From Comamonadaceae bacterium (GTDB lineage: Bacteria; Pseudomonadota; Gammaproteobacteria; Burkholderiales; Burkholderiaceae_C): a DNA stretch of 64,000 nt. Shown here in pieces: positions 7,509-15,855 of this stretch. The notes under the pieces are model-generated. The model saw only the letters and a program-made list of their open reading frames with translations. It was not told the DNA's origin and did no database searches. The translations under genes were made by a program, and so were the position numbers. Where the stretch lies: NCBI GenBank assembly GCA_947455465.1, contig CANGNS010000014.1, forward strand, positions 1 through 64,000. The letters are read 5' to 3'. Numbering within the stretch: position 1 is the first letter of the stretch; the number at the start of each line of letters is the position of its first letter.

Positions 7509-8500
7509 AGGCGCGCGCACTTTTTGCCGCGCTCACGCTGGCCGTGCTTTCGCTCGGGCTGGCCCCGGCCAGCTTCGCTGCCGACAAAGCGCGTACCAAG
7601 CCGTCTGCGGTGCGCAAGCCGCCCGCCGATGGCCCGCTGACCATGGTCATCGTCGGCGACATGATGCTCGAAGACGGCCCCATGGACGCCATGCGCAAAG
7701 GCCGCGACCCCTACGCCGGTTTTGCCAGTCTGTTTGCGGGCGCTGACATCCGCATTGGCAACCTGGAGTGCGTGGTGGCCACCGTCGGCAGCCCCGAGGA
7801 CGACAAGCCCAATGTGTTTCGCGTCCACCCCCGCGCCCTGAAGTACCTCAAGCGCCACTTTGACGCCGTCGGCCTGGCCAACAACCACTCGGGCGACTTC
7901 GGCCCCGAGGCGTTTGCCCAAATGCTGGGTCTGCTCAAGAAAAACAATATTGGCGTTTACGGCGGCGGCATGAACCTGTCCGAGGCGCACCAACCCTGGA
8001 TCATCGAGCGCAAAGGCGTGCGCGTGGCGGTGCTGGGCTACGACGAGTTTCAGCCGCGCAGCTTCGAGGCCGACACCGACCGGCCCGGCGTCGCCTGGAG
8101 CGAGGACGCGCAAGTGGTGCGCGATATCCGCGCAGCGCGCACTATTTACAAAGCCGATGTGGTGATCCCGGTCATGCACTGGGGCTGGGAGGAGCCCGTG
8201 GCCAACGACCGCCAGCGCCAACTCGCCCGCCTGATGATCGACGCGGGCGCCGACGCCGTCATCGGCGGCCACCCGCACCAACTGCAAGACACCGAGCGCT
8301 ACAAAGGCAAGCCGATTTTTTATAGCCTGGGCAATTTTGTGTTTGATGGCTTTCCGCTGCCCATCAACTACATCGGCTGGGCCCTGCGCCTGGAGCTGGA
8401 CAAAACCGGCGTCCAAAAAGTGCAGGCCCACGTCTCCCACATCGGCCCCACCGGCCTGCCCCGCCCGGGCAAGGTGCTGGCGGACCCGACGCTAAAGTAG
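7505..8500 (+). CDS. CapA-family (poly-gamma-glutamate capsule type) calcineurin-like phosphoesterase
   Basis: A 331-residue protein with a signal peptide (ALTLAVLSLGLAPASFAAD) and the PGA_cap metallophosphoesterase fold: MVIVGDMMLEDGP, IRIGNLECVV, GLANNHSGDFG, VIPVMHWGWEEP and VIGGHPHQLQ supply the metal-binding Asp, Asn and His residues, followed by IFYSLGNFVFD. The family is named for CapA/PgsA of capsule polyglutamate synthesis, but many members outside such operons have unknown roles, and no capB or capC is nearby. The start at ATG 7505 is set by the 4-bp overlap with the exported protein gene and by the signal peptide; the frame can be extended 8 codons upstream. Confidence 0.88.
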   Translation: MKARALFAALTLAVLSLGLAPASFAADKARTKPSAVRKPPADGPLTMVIVGDMMLEDGPMDAMRKGRDPYAGFASLFAGADIRIGNLECVVATVGSPEDDKPNVFRVHPRALKYLKRHFDAVGLANNHSGDFGPEAFAQMLGLLKKNNIGVYGGGMNLSEAHQPWIIERKGVRVAVLGYDEFQPRSFEADTDRPGVAWSEDAQVVRDIRAARTIYKADVVIPVMHWGWEEPVANDRQRQLARLMIDAGADAVIGGHPHQLQDTERYKGKPIFYSLGNFVFDGFPLPINYIGWALRLELDKTGVQKVQAHVSHIGPTGLPRPGKVLADPTLK

Positions 8501-8532
8501 GGCGTCTAAAAGGGTCGGGCGTCGGCGCGCTT

Positions 8533-8739
8533 TTATTCCGCTGCCGGCTCCTGCGCAGGCGGCAGCGCATCCGCCGCATCATTGGGGCCTAAGCGGCCGC
8601 GCCGCGCCAGACCTTCGCGCAGCAAAAACTCTACTTGCGCATTGGCGCTGCGCAGCTCTTGGGCGGCCAGTTTTTCGATGGCCGCCCACAGGGCGGGGTC
8701 AATGCGCAGGGGGTAGGCTTTTTTGCCGGGGCTGGCCAT
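8533..8739 (-). CDS. small Arc-like (ribbon-helix-helix) protein
   Basis: A 68-residue protein, start at ATG 8739 (MASPGKKAYPLRIDPALWAA). The N-terminal half, KAYPLRIDPALWAAIEKLAA then SANAQVEFLLREGLARRGR, reads as a short beta strand followed by two helices, as in Arc/MetJ-type DNA-binding proteins; the tail is disordered and rich in Ala, Pro and Asp. It follows the SPFH-domain gene by 26 bp on the same strand and is presumably co-transcribed with it. It may bind DNA, but it could equally be a partner of the SPFH protein. Confidence 0.72.
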   Translation of the reverse strand: MASPGKKAYPLRIDPALWAAIEKLAAQELRSANAQVEFLLREGLARRGRLGPNDAADALPPAQEPAAE

Positions 8740-8765
8740 GGCGTGGCTGCTTGCGTGCGGGTGCT

Positions 8766-9641
8766 TTAGTTGTAGAGGGTGCCGGTGTTGACCACGGGGC
8801 TGACTTCGCGGTCGGCGCACAGTACCACGAGCAGATTGCTCACCATGGCGGCTTTGCGCTCGTCGTCCAGTTCGATGATGTTGCGCTCGGACAAGCCCAG
8901 CAGGGCCGCTTCCACCATGCCCACCGCGCCAGCGACGATTTTGTGGCGCGCGCTCACGATGGCCTCGGCTTGCTGGCGGCGCAGCATGACTTGCGCGATT
9001 TCGGGGGCGTAGGCCAAGTGGGTGAGCTTGGCGTCCAGCACATCGACACCGGCCAGCGCAAAGCGCGCTTGCAACTCGGCTTTGAGGGCGTGGGCCACCT
9101 CGTCCAGGCCGGCGCGCAAGGTGGTCTCGCCCGGAGCGAGGTCTTCGCCCTCGTCATAGGCGTAGACCGAGGCCAAATGGCGCAGCGCGGTTTCGGCCTG
9201 GATGGCGACAAAGCGCTCGTAGTTGTCGATCTCAAACAGCGCCTGGGCCGAGTCGCGCACGATCCAGACCACGGCGGCGCCGATTTCCACCGGGTTGCCG
9301 CGCTTGTCATTGACCTTGAGCGCCGCCGTGTTGAGGTTGCGCGCCCGCAGCGAGATTTTTTGCTTGGCCTGCAAGGGATTGGCCCAGCGCAGGCCCTGGC
9401 TGCGGTCCGTGCCGCTGTACTGGCCAAACAGGGTGAGGATGGCGCCTGTATTGGGCTGCATCATGTACAAACCGGCACCCAGCAGGGCGGCCAGCGCCAA
9501 CAGCACCGCGCCGACCGCGTGCGATCCGTTGTGCAGGGCTGACAGGCCCGACACCAGCAAAACCAGAATCAGCCCGACCATGCCAAAACCGTTAACAGAC
9601 TGGTAACTGCGCTCGGTATGCGGCGTTTGAATCGTGGACAT
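8766..9641 (-). CDS. SPFH/band-7 domain membrane protein
   Basis: A 291-residue protein. Two membrane segments (about residues 19-36 and 41-61) are followed by an SPFH (stomatin/prohibitin/flotillin/HflK) domain: [54 protein letters not shown] and [20 protein letters not shown]. Such proteins oligomerise on the inner membrane and organise microdomains or protease access. The start is ATG 9641 because AAGGAG ends 6 nt before it; an ATG at 9647 sits inside that ribosome binding site. It leads a two-gene unit with the Arc-like gene and is preceded by a good sigma70 promoter. Confidence 0.87.
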   Translation of the reverse strand: MSTIQTPHTERSYQSVNGFGMVGLILVLLVSGLSALHNGSHAVGAVLLALAALLGAGLYMMQPNTGAILTLFGQYSGTDRSQGLRWANPLQAKQKISLRARNLNTAALKVNDKRGNPVEIGAAVVWIVRDSAQALFEIDNYERFVAIQAETALRHLASVYAYDEGEDLAPGETTLRAGLDEVAHALKAELQARFALAGVDVLDAKLTHLAYAPEIAQVMLRRQQAEAIVSARHKIVAGAVGMVEAALLGLSERNIIELDDERKAAMVSNLLVVLCADREVSPVVNTGTLYN

Positions 9642-9670
9642 AAGCATCTCCTTTTTGAAAATATGATATC

Positions 9671-9699
9671 ACTATAGTATCAAAATGGAATCAGATCAA
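9671..9699 (-). promoter_or_regulatory. sigma70-type promoter of the SPFH gene with overlapping inverted repeat
   Basis: On the minus strand TTGATC (9699-9694) and TATAGT (9676-9671) are separated by exactly 17 bp, ending about 30 bp before the SPFH start. The -10 box lies inside an inverted repeat with perfect arms TGATA (9664-9668) and TATCA (9678-9682), a possible operator; the Arc-like protein of the same operon is an obvious candidate to bind it, which is inference. Confidence 0.6.
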
Positions 9700-9793
9700 G
9701 AATGCTGGTGCGCACTGCGCGCCGGCTGAGCTGCGGTATCGTTGTGCCTGTGCGGCCGACTGGGCCGCCCTTGTTTTGACAGGAAATAAGCCC

Positions 9794-10843
9794 ATGAAAT
9801 ACGCTGCCATCCCCCGCGACCGCCTGCCCGCCTTGCTCGCGCACATGCCCAAGACCGAGTTGCACATTCATATCGAGGGCTCGCTCGAGCCCGAGCTGAT
9901 TTTTGCGCTGGCCGAGAAAAATGGGGTCGCCCTGAGCTACCCCAGCGTGGAGGCCCTGCGCGCGGCCTATGCCTTTACCGACCTGCAAAGCTTTTTGGAC
10001 CTGTACTACGCCGGCGCCTCGGTGCTGATGAATGAGGACGACTTTTACCGCATGGCCATGGCCTACTTTGCGCGGGCGCATGCCGACCACATCGTCCACG
10101 CCGAGCTGTTTTTTGACCCGCAAACCCACACCGAGCGCGGCGTGCCCATGGGCGCGGTCATCGAGGGGCTGGCCCGCGCCTGTGCGGATGCCAAAGCGCA
10201 CTACGGCATCAGCGCCAGCCTGATCCTGTGCTTTTTGCGGCATTTGTCGGAGGAATCGGCCTTTGAAACCCTGCAAGCGGCTTTGCCCTACCGCCAGCAC
10301 TTTATCGGGGTGGGCCTGGACTCGGGCGAGCGCGGTAATCCGCCGGAAAAGTTTGCCCGCGTCTTTGCGCAATGCCGGGCGCTGGGCCTGCACATCGTGG
10401 CCCACGCCGGCGAGGAGGGGCCGCCGGCGTACATCGAGAGCGCGCTGGACGTGCTGCAGGTGCAGCGCATCGACCACGGTGTGCGCTGCAGCGACGACCC
10501 GGCCTTGGTGCGTCGCCTGGCCGCCAGCGGTATGCCGCTGACGGTGTGTCCGCTGTCCAACGTCAAGCTGTGTGTGTTCCCCACCATGCAAGACCACAAC
10601 CTGGCCACGCTGCTGCACGCCGGGCTGTGCATCACCCTGAACTCGGACGATCCGGCCTACTTTGGTGGCTATTTGCTCACCAACTTCGAGGCCGTGTTTA
10701 CCGCCCTGCCCAGCCTGGGCGCGCAAGACGCCTGGCAACTGGCGCGCAACAGCATCGACGCCAGCTTTGCCGGCGAGCCCGATAAAGCCGCCTGGCGCGC
10801 CGCGCTGGACCAGGTGTTTGACCAGGCGCTGGCGGGCGCCTAA
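9794..10843 (+). CDS. adenine deaminase (adenosine deaminase-like family)
   Basis: A 349-residue metal-dependent amidohydrolase. The zinc motif HIHIEGSLEPELIFALAEKN (His24, His26), FFDPQTHTERGVP, FLRHLSEE, VAHAGEEGPP, RIDHGV and TLNSDDPAYFGGY follow the order of bacterial and fungal adenine deaminases (Aah1 type), which turn adenine into hypoxanthine. The S-L-E-P start and the D-P-A-Y-F-G-G-Y loop separate this group from true adenosine deaminases, so adenine is the more likely substrate. ATG 9794 is preceded by AGGAAA at 9781-9786; an upstream in-frame start at 9776 has no such site. Confidence 0.88.
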   Translation: MKYAAIPRDRLPALLAHMPKTELHIHIEGSLEPELIFALAEKNGVALSYPSVEALRAAYAFTDLQSFLDLYYAGASVLMNEDDFYRMAMAYFARAHADHIVHAELFFDPQTHTERGVPMGAVIEGLARACADAKAHYGISASLILCFLRHLSEESAFETLQAALPYRQHFIGVGLDSGERGNPPEKFARVFAQCRALGLHIVAHAGEEGPPAYIESALDVLQVQRIDHGVRCSDDPALVRRLAASGMPLTVCPLSNVKLCVFPTMQDHNLATLLHAGLCITLNSDDPAYFGGYLLTNFEAVFTALPSLGAQDAWQLARNSIDASFAGEPDKAAWRAALDQVFDQALAGA

Positions 10844-10847
10844 CCAA

Positions 10848-10876
10848 GGCCAAGCTGCGCCGGGCAGCCTGCCTTT
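10848..10876. terminator. possible shared hairpin between converging genes
   Basis: The 31-bp gap between the converging adenine deaminase and TonB-receptor genes holds an imperfect hairpin: GCTGC (10854-10858) pairs with GCAGC (10864-10868), extended by GGC (10848-10850) with GCC (10871-10873), followed by a short T run. The stem is weak and the T run only three bases, so this is tentative. Confidence 0.3.
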
Positions 10877-13266
10877 AGAGGCGGTACTGCACCTCGGCGA
10901 CCAGTGTGCGGCCGGGGTAGGGGTGGTAATTCCAGTACTCGACGTTGCCCAGGTTGTCTATGCCTGCGCTGAGCGCCAGATGCGCGTTGATGGCATAGCG
11001 CGCCCGCACATCGATTACCAAAAAGCGGCTCGCTGCGGTGTAGGCAAAGCCATTGATATCGGTGTTATTGAGCGTGGAGAACTGATCGCCGCTGTAGCGC
11101 AGCCCCACCGAGGTGCTTAGTTGGGTGTCCCAGCGGTAGTTGGCCAGCAGGCTGGCGCGCCACAGGGGCACGCGGGGCTGCTGCTTGCCGATGGTGTCGC
11201 CCGGCACGGCCACGTAAGAGGCGTTAGCCACGATGCGCGAGTCGGCATAGGTCAGGCTGCCTGAAAGATCCAGGCCTTGCGCTGCCACGTTCTCGCCCTG
11301 GTAGGCGATTTCCAGGCCCTGGGTGCTGACTTTGTCGATGTTTTGCACCATGCTGACCAGCGTCGCCCCGTCCGATTTCAGGCCCACGGCTTGGGCGTAC
11401 AGCGAATCGCTGACGTCCTCGTTAAACCAGGTCAGGCGCAGCACGCCCTGGCCTAGCTCTTTTTCCAGGGTGAGTTCGGTGGTGAGCGATTTCTCGGGGC
11501 GCAGACTGGGGTCGTTCACCCAGGTCTGGCCAGCCGGGCACACCTGGGCCAGGATGCGGCTGCTGATGTCTGCGCACTTGCTGGTGGCGCCGTACAACTC
11601 CGAGACGGTGGGCATGCGTACCGCGCGGCCCAGCGAGGCTTTGAGCACCGTGTCAGGCGCCCACTGGTAGGCCAGCGCCGCTTTGGGCGAGGTATACATT
11701 TCATTGCGGCTGCTGTAGCTGTCCAGCGTTTCGGCCACGCCGATCACGCTTTTGGCGTAACCGTCTGCGGCACTCCAGTTTTCGAGGCGCGCACCGAGCA
11801 CGGTTTTCCAGCCGGGGGCAAAAGCCCAGGCGTCTTGCGCGTACAGGCCTTGCAGCTGGCTTTTGCCGCCCACGTCCGCGTTCAGGCTGGCCGGCGCGCT
11901 GCTCAGCCAGTTGTCGGTGGCGCTGAGGTTGCTTTTGTTGATGCGTAGCTGGTAGCTGTCCTGCGTCAGGCCAAAGTCCAGGATGTGCGCGCCTTGCAGC
12001 CCCTGTGGACGCCATATGCCTTTGAGCGCCACGGTGCGCCAGCCGGTGCCTTTTTGGTCTTGTAGCGTGGCGCTGTTGTTGCTCATATTGCCTTGCAGGT
12101 TGGCGGCGGTATTGACGGTCGCGGCGCGCGACAGGTCGCTGCCGTAGTCAAAGTTGCTGATGGCCAGCTCCCAGTCGAACAGGCCTTGGCTGTGGCTCTT
12201 GAGCGAGAGGCCTTGCACAGTGGTCCAGGCTGTCGCGGGTGGCGCTTAACAGGTTTTTGAGCGTATAGGCCTTGCCGTCGATGGCCACCGTGCCCGCGTA
12301 CAGCGGTACCCCGGCCACGCGCAGGTAAGTTTGCGGCGTGCCCTCGGCGGTATTGCGCCAGTTGCCCAGGGTGTAGCTCAGACGTACGGTGGGTGAGACT
12401 TCGTAGGCCAGCTTGAGCTTGGCATGGTCTTGCACCGTGTGGTACTGCGTCGTGGTGCCTACGATGTACCAGGGTGTATTGGTCTTGTCCAAACCATAGA
12501 CGGCACCACTGGCCACGGGGTTGCTGCCCGCATCCACCCGCGACAGCGGGAGCGTCGCATATACCAGGGGCTGGCCCTGGCTGTCGCTGCGGTTGAGGTT
12601 GATCCACCACGCCCAATCGCCGCTTTTGCTGCCCAGGGACGCGCTGGCTTGGCTGCCAGAGTTGGTCTCGTGGGTGTTGTAGAGGTCAAATGTTTGTTGT
12701 GACAGGCCGATGTGCACCTGCGCCTCCAGCGCCTTGGGCATGCGCGTCACATAGTCCACGATGGCGCCCGCCGAGTTGCCTGGGTAGGCCGCCGAAAACG
12801 GCCCGTACATGACATCAACGCGCTCTATCTCCTCGGGCGTGACCATGCCCCAGCGCGGCGCGTAGGTGGCGCCGTTGCCCAGGTAGTTGGAGAGCAAGAT
12901 GCCGTCGGCATACACCGCAGAGCGCGCGCTATTGCCCGTGCCCGAGGCGCGGCTGGAGAGCACGGCATGGTTGTAGTCGCCGATATAGCGGCGGCGCACC
13001 AAGAGGCTGGGAAAGAACTTGAGCGCATCCTCGGCGTCGGTGGCGTTGATGGTTTGGTCTATCTGCGTGCGCGTCACGCCCTCGATGGTGGTGGGGATTT
13101 GGGTGGGCAAAGAGCTTGGGCCGCTGCCCAGCACGGTGACCACGCCCAAAGACTTCACAGGTGCCTTGTCGGGGTCTGATGCAGGGGTGTTATTGGTTTG
13201 GGCGAGGGTGCACCAGGGCGCACCGAGGCCGATGGCAAGCGCCATCCTCAGTAAAGAAGTTTTCAT
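10875..13266 (-). pseudogene. TonB-dependent receptor of the copper cluster, interrupted by a frameshift
   Basis: The frame starting at ATG 13266 encodes a signal peptide (ends LAQ), an N-terminal plug (VVTVLGSGPSSLPTQIP, then VYADGILLSNYLG and ERVDVMYGPFSAAYPGNSAG) and the first strands, then runs off after TRDSLDH near 12220. The next frame continues the same barrel from VQGLSLKSHSQGLFDWE to GRTLVAEVQYRL at 10875. The whole span is 2392 bp, that is 797 codons plus one base, so a single extra base near 12217-12222 explains it; removing the T after the His codon joins the halves. The predicted protein, about 797 residues, has normal receptor length. It follows PCu(A)C and YcnI genes, so copper uptake is the likely role. 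A sequencing error is possible. Confidence 0.85.
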
Positions 13267-13275
13267 GAAAGCTCC

Positions 13276-13749
13276 CTAGTGATCGCCGTGCTGGTGCGCT
13301 TTGCCAGCGGGCGCGGTTTGCGCAACCGGCACCTTGATGTCCAGGCTGCTCTCGGCGCCCTTGGGATCTTTGAAGCGCAGCGTCAGCGGGATACTGCTGT
13401 CTTTTTGCAAGGGCAGCTTCAGGTCCATCAGCATGAGGTGGTAGCCGCCCGCTTGCAGGGCGACGGGTTTGCCCGCAGGCAGCGCCAAGCCTTCGGGCAG
13501 GGCGCGCATTTGCATCACGTTGCCGTCCATCTTCATTTCATGGATTTGGGCCACGCCGGCCACGCTGGTGCTCACGCCGACCAAGGTGCTGTCGGTTTTG
13601 GCCGTGAGGGTCATAAATGCGCCGGTGGCCTTTTGGCCTTGTACCGTGGCGCGCGCCCAGGCGCCTTGCACGCTGACATTTTGGGCAAAAGCGATCGGGG
13701 CGATCAGGCAGCACACGAGTGCGGCGCTGCGAAAAATAGGGTGTGTCAT
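13276..13749 (-). CDS. periplasmic copper chaperone PCu(A)C
   Basis: A 157-residue exported protein (signal peptide ends IAFAQ). The copper(I) site of the PCu(A)C family is complete: His70 and Met72 in IHEMKM, Met79/Met81 in NVMQM, and His104 with Met106 in GYHLMLM. A second metal-binding tail, AHQHGDH, closes the protein. Such chaperones deliver copper to cytochrome oxidase and other cuproenzymes. The gene lies between ycnI-like and receptor genes on the same strand, 18 and 9 bp away, in a copper-handling operon. Confidence 0.93.
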   Translation of the reverse strand: MTHPIFRSAALVCCLIAPIAFAQNVSVQGAWARATVQGQKATGAFMTLTAKTDSTLVGVSTSVAGVAQIHEMKMDGNVMQMRALPEGLALPAGKPVALQAGGYHLMLMDLKLPLQKDSSIPLTLRFKDPKGAESSLDIKVPVAQTAPAGKAHQHGDH

Positions 13750-13767
13750 ACAAGTGTTCCTAAGGGT

Positions 13768-14319
13768 TTAGTGGGCATGGCCGCTGGTGGCCTGCACGTC
13801 CAGCACCTCGAGCAAAGCGGCTGGTGATTTCAGGCCTTTGGTTGAGGTGCCGCTGGCGGGCACGTCGACCCAGTCGTTGCTACCTTGGCTGCAGCTTTGT
13901 ACGACTTTGAACCACAGCGCGCCGGGCTTGGCCGGCGTGGTGCCGCGCAGCACAAATTCGTCGTAGTAAGCCGAGGGCAGGGCGTTGTCGGGGCTATTGG
14001 CTGTCCAGCTGATTTCCAGCACGCCTTCGGTGTATTTTTTGCCGTGGCTCTCGTAAGGCACGGGCAGCGGGCCGCTCACGGTTTTTACCGTCCAGCCCGG
14101 TTTGGGCATGGGCTGGGCGCCGTTAAAGCCGGCCGGAATCATCACGCGGATGGCGGTGGTGGGCAGGGCATCGCAGCCATGGCCCACCCGAAAGGTGGCG
14201 CGGTAGCTGCTGTTGGCGGCGGCCGCGCCGTCCTGCAAAACAATATGCGCCCAAGCCGGGCTGCAGGCCAGTGCGAGCGCGCATGCGCCAATCAAGAAAG
14301 GGGGTTTTAAGGTAGACAT
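13768..14319 (-). CDS. YcnI-like DUF1775 copper-binding protein
   Basis: A 183-residue exported protein. The signal peptide ends PAWA and the mature protein begins HIVLQD; the N-terminal histidine created by cleavage is the conserved copper ligand of YcnI/DUF1775 proteins. Further family stretches are YRATFRVGHGCDALPTTAI and GALWFKVVQSC. ATG 14319 is chosen because the signal peptide starts there; the frame extends upstream without support. It precedes the PCu(A)C gene and follows the DUF2946 gene in the same direction. DUF1775-PCu(A)C neighbours are a known pairing in copper homeostasis. Confidence 0.9.
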   Translation of the reverse strand: MSTLKPPFLIGACALALACSPAWAHIVLQDGAAAANSSYRATFRVGHGCDALPTTAIRVMIPAGFNGAQPMPKPGWTVKTVSGPLPVPYESHGKKYTEGVLEISWTANSPDNALPSAYYDEFVLRGTTPAKPGALWFKVVQSCSQGSNDWVDVPASGTSTKGLKSPAALLEVLDVQATSGHAH

Positions 14320-14413
14320 GAAAAAGGGACTCCAAAGGGCAGATTCCAAGCGGCGCAGCGCGCACGCGGTGCGCCGGCAGTGCCGGCGCAAGCGGGGGGA
14401 GGACAGGAAGCGC

Positions 14414-14770
14414 TTAGGCTGCTGGTGGCCCGCGCCCGGGCGGTGGCGCAGCGCTAGGGCTGCGCGGCGCCAGCGCTACCGGCGCCCCAAGCGCCGTGGT
14501 CGCTGCGCCAGGTGCTGCAAGCGTGCCCGGCAGCGCCGAAGGCGGCGCACTGGCACCCAGACAGAACACGCAGTCCAAATGGTGGCCCATAGCGGGCCCG
14601 GGCGCATCGCCGTCGGGCATGGCCATGCTGCCTGAGGCAGTGCACACCTGCATGGTGTTGACCGGCTGCACCAGGGGCGCGGCCACGGCCACGCCCAGCA
14701 CCAAACACCAGCACAGCAAGACCCAACGCGCCAAGGCGCGGGTGCTTCGCAAGGTGTGCAGCAGGGTCAT
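14414..14770 (-). CDS. DUF2946-family small membrane/exported protein of the copper cluster
   Basis: A 118-residue protein with an N-terminal hydrophobic segment (about residues 14-33), a Met/His-rich stretch (SGSMAMPDGDAPGPAMGHHL), the DUF2946 cysteine pair D-C-V-F-C-L (Cys67, Cys70), and a Pro/Arg-rich end (PPPGRGPPAA) typical of the family. Met, His and Cys spacing suggests binding of copper, though no function is proven. It is the first gene of the copper operon (DUF2946, YcnI, PCu(A)C, receptor) and diverges from the VOC gene across only 33 bp, which must hold both promoters. Confidence 0.78.
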   Translation of the reverse strand: MTLLHTLRSTRALARWVLLCWCLVLGVAVAAPLVQPVNTMQVCTASGSMAMPDGDAPGPAMGHHLDCVFCLGASAPPSALPGTLAAPGAATTALGAPVALAPRSPSAAPPPGRGPPAA

Positions 14771-14803
14771 GCTTGAATTATCGCAGGCTGCTATCCTTGG
14801 CCG

Positions 14804-15217
14804 ATGCACAGCCTTTTTCATCTGGCCTACCACGTTACCGACCTGGATGCGGCCCGCGCTTTTTATGGCGGCCTGCTCGGTTGCGCCGAAGGCCGCAGCA
14901 CCGCCACCTGGGTGGACTTTGATTTCTTTGGCCACCAAATCTCCCTGCATTTGGGCGAGCCCTTCAAGACCACGCTGACCGGGCGCGTGGGCGACCACCT
15001 GGTGCCCATGCCGCATTTGGGCCTCGTGCTGGCCCTGCCCGATTGGCAGGCGCTGGCGCAGCGCTTGCAATCGGCGGGCGTGGGTTTTGTGATGGCGCCG
15101 CAGCTGCGCTTTGCCGGGCAAAGCGGCGAACAGTGGACCATGTTTTTTCTGGACCCCAGCGGCAACCCGCTGGAAATCAAAGGCTTTGCGTCGCTGGCGT
15201 CGGTGTACGCGGCATGA
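14804..15217 (+). CDS. VOC-family (glyoxalase/dioxygenase fold) protein
   Basis: A 137-residue protein with one vicinal-oxygen-chelate fold: FHLAYHVTDLDAARAFYGGL at the start, a central beta strand FFGHQISLHLGEP, and the C-terminal MFFLDPSGNPLEIKGFAS, where the glutamate and histidines line up as metal ligands. The fold serves glyoxalases, extradiol dioxygenases and resistance proteins; the substrate cannot be told. Its stop overlaps the start of the MarC gene (ATGATGA), so they are coupled. Confidence 0.85.
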   Translation: MHSLFHLAYHVTDLDAARAFYGGLLGCAEGRSTATWVDFDFFGHQISLHLGEPFKTTLTGRVGDHLVPMPHLGLVLALPDWQALAQRLQSAGVGFVMAPQLRFAGQSGEQWTMFFLDPSGNPLEIKGFASLASVYAA

Positions 15218-15828
15218 TGAATTACACCTTTGTCTCGGCCACCATTTTGTTGGTGCTCATTACCGACCCGGTGGGCAATATTCCGGTGTTTGCCAATGCG
15301 CTCAAACACGTGGCGCCCGAGCGCCGGCCCAAGGTCATCTTGCGCGAAATCAGCATTGCGTTTTGTCTCTTGCTGGCCTTTATGTTGGTGGGCGAGGGTT
15401 TTTTGCGGGTCATGAACCTCTCGGAGCTGGCCCTGCAAATTGGCGGCGGCGTGATTCTGTTTTTGATCGCCCTGCGCATGGTGTTTCCGCCGCCCGCAGT
15501 GACCGAGACCGAGATGCTGGTCGAGCCGCTCATCGTGCCCCTGGCCGTGCCCTCGATTGCCGGGCCGTCGGCCTTGGCCACGGTTTTGCTTTTGGTCTCG
15601 CAGCAGCCCGATAAGCGCATGGAATGGATAGGCGCGCTGTGCGTCACCATGCTGATCAGCGCCACGGTGTTGGTCTCGGCCGAGCGCATCCAGCGGCTTA
15701 TTGGCACCCGCGTGGTCACCGCCATTGAGCGCCTGATGGGCCTGGTGCTGGTGTCGGTGGCCATCGAGATGCTGTTGCGCGGCATCCGCACCTTTGTGCT
15801 ACAGCTGGTCCAAGGCGTGGCCACTTAA
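15214..15828 (+). CDS. MarC-family (NAAT) integral membrane protein
   Basis: A 204-residue protein of about six membrane segments with the MarC/YchE family pattern: VLLVLITDPVGNIPVFANAL at the N-terminus, LQIGGGVILFLIALRM, VPLAVPSIAGPSALATVLLL, and a closing RLMGLVLVSVAIEMLLRGI. Function is unproven despite the old multiple-antibiotic-resistance name. Two ATGs in a row (15214, 15217) could serve as start; the first overlaps the VOC stop. Confidence 0.9.
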   Translation: MMNYTFVSATILLVLITDPVGNIPVFANALKHVAPERRPKVILREISIAFCLLLAFMLVGEGFLRVMNLSELALQIGGGVILFLIALRMVFPPPAVTETEMLVEPLIVPLAVPSIAGPSALATVLLLVSQQPDKRMEWIGALCVTMLISATVLVSAERIQRLIGTRVVTAIERLMGLVLVSVAIEMLLRGIRTFVLQLVQGVAT

Positions 15829-15855
15829 AACCTTTTTTGCAGAAGGAAATTGCCC

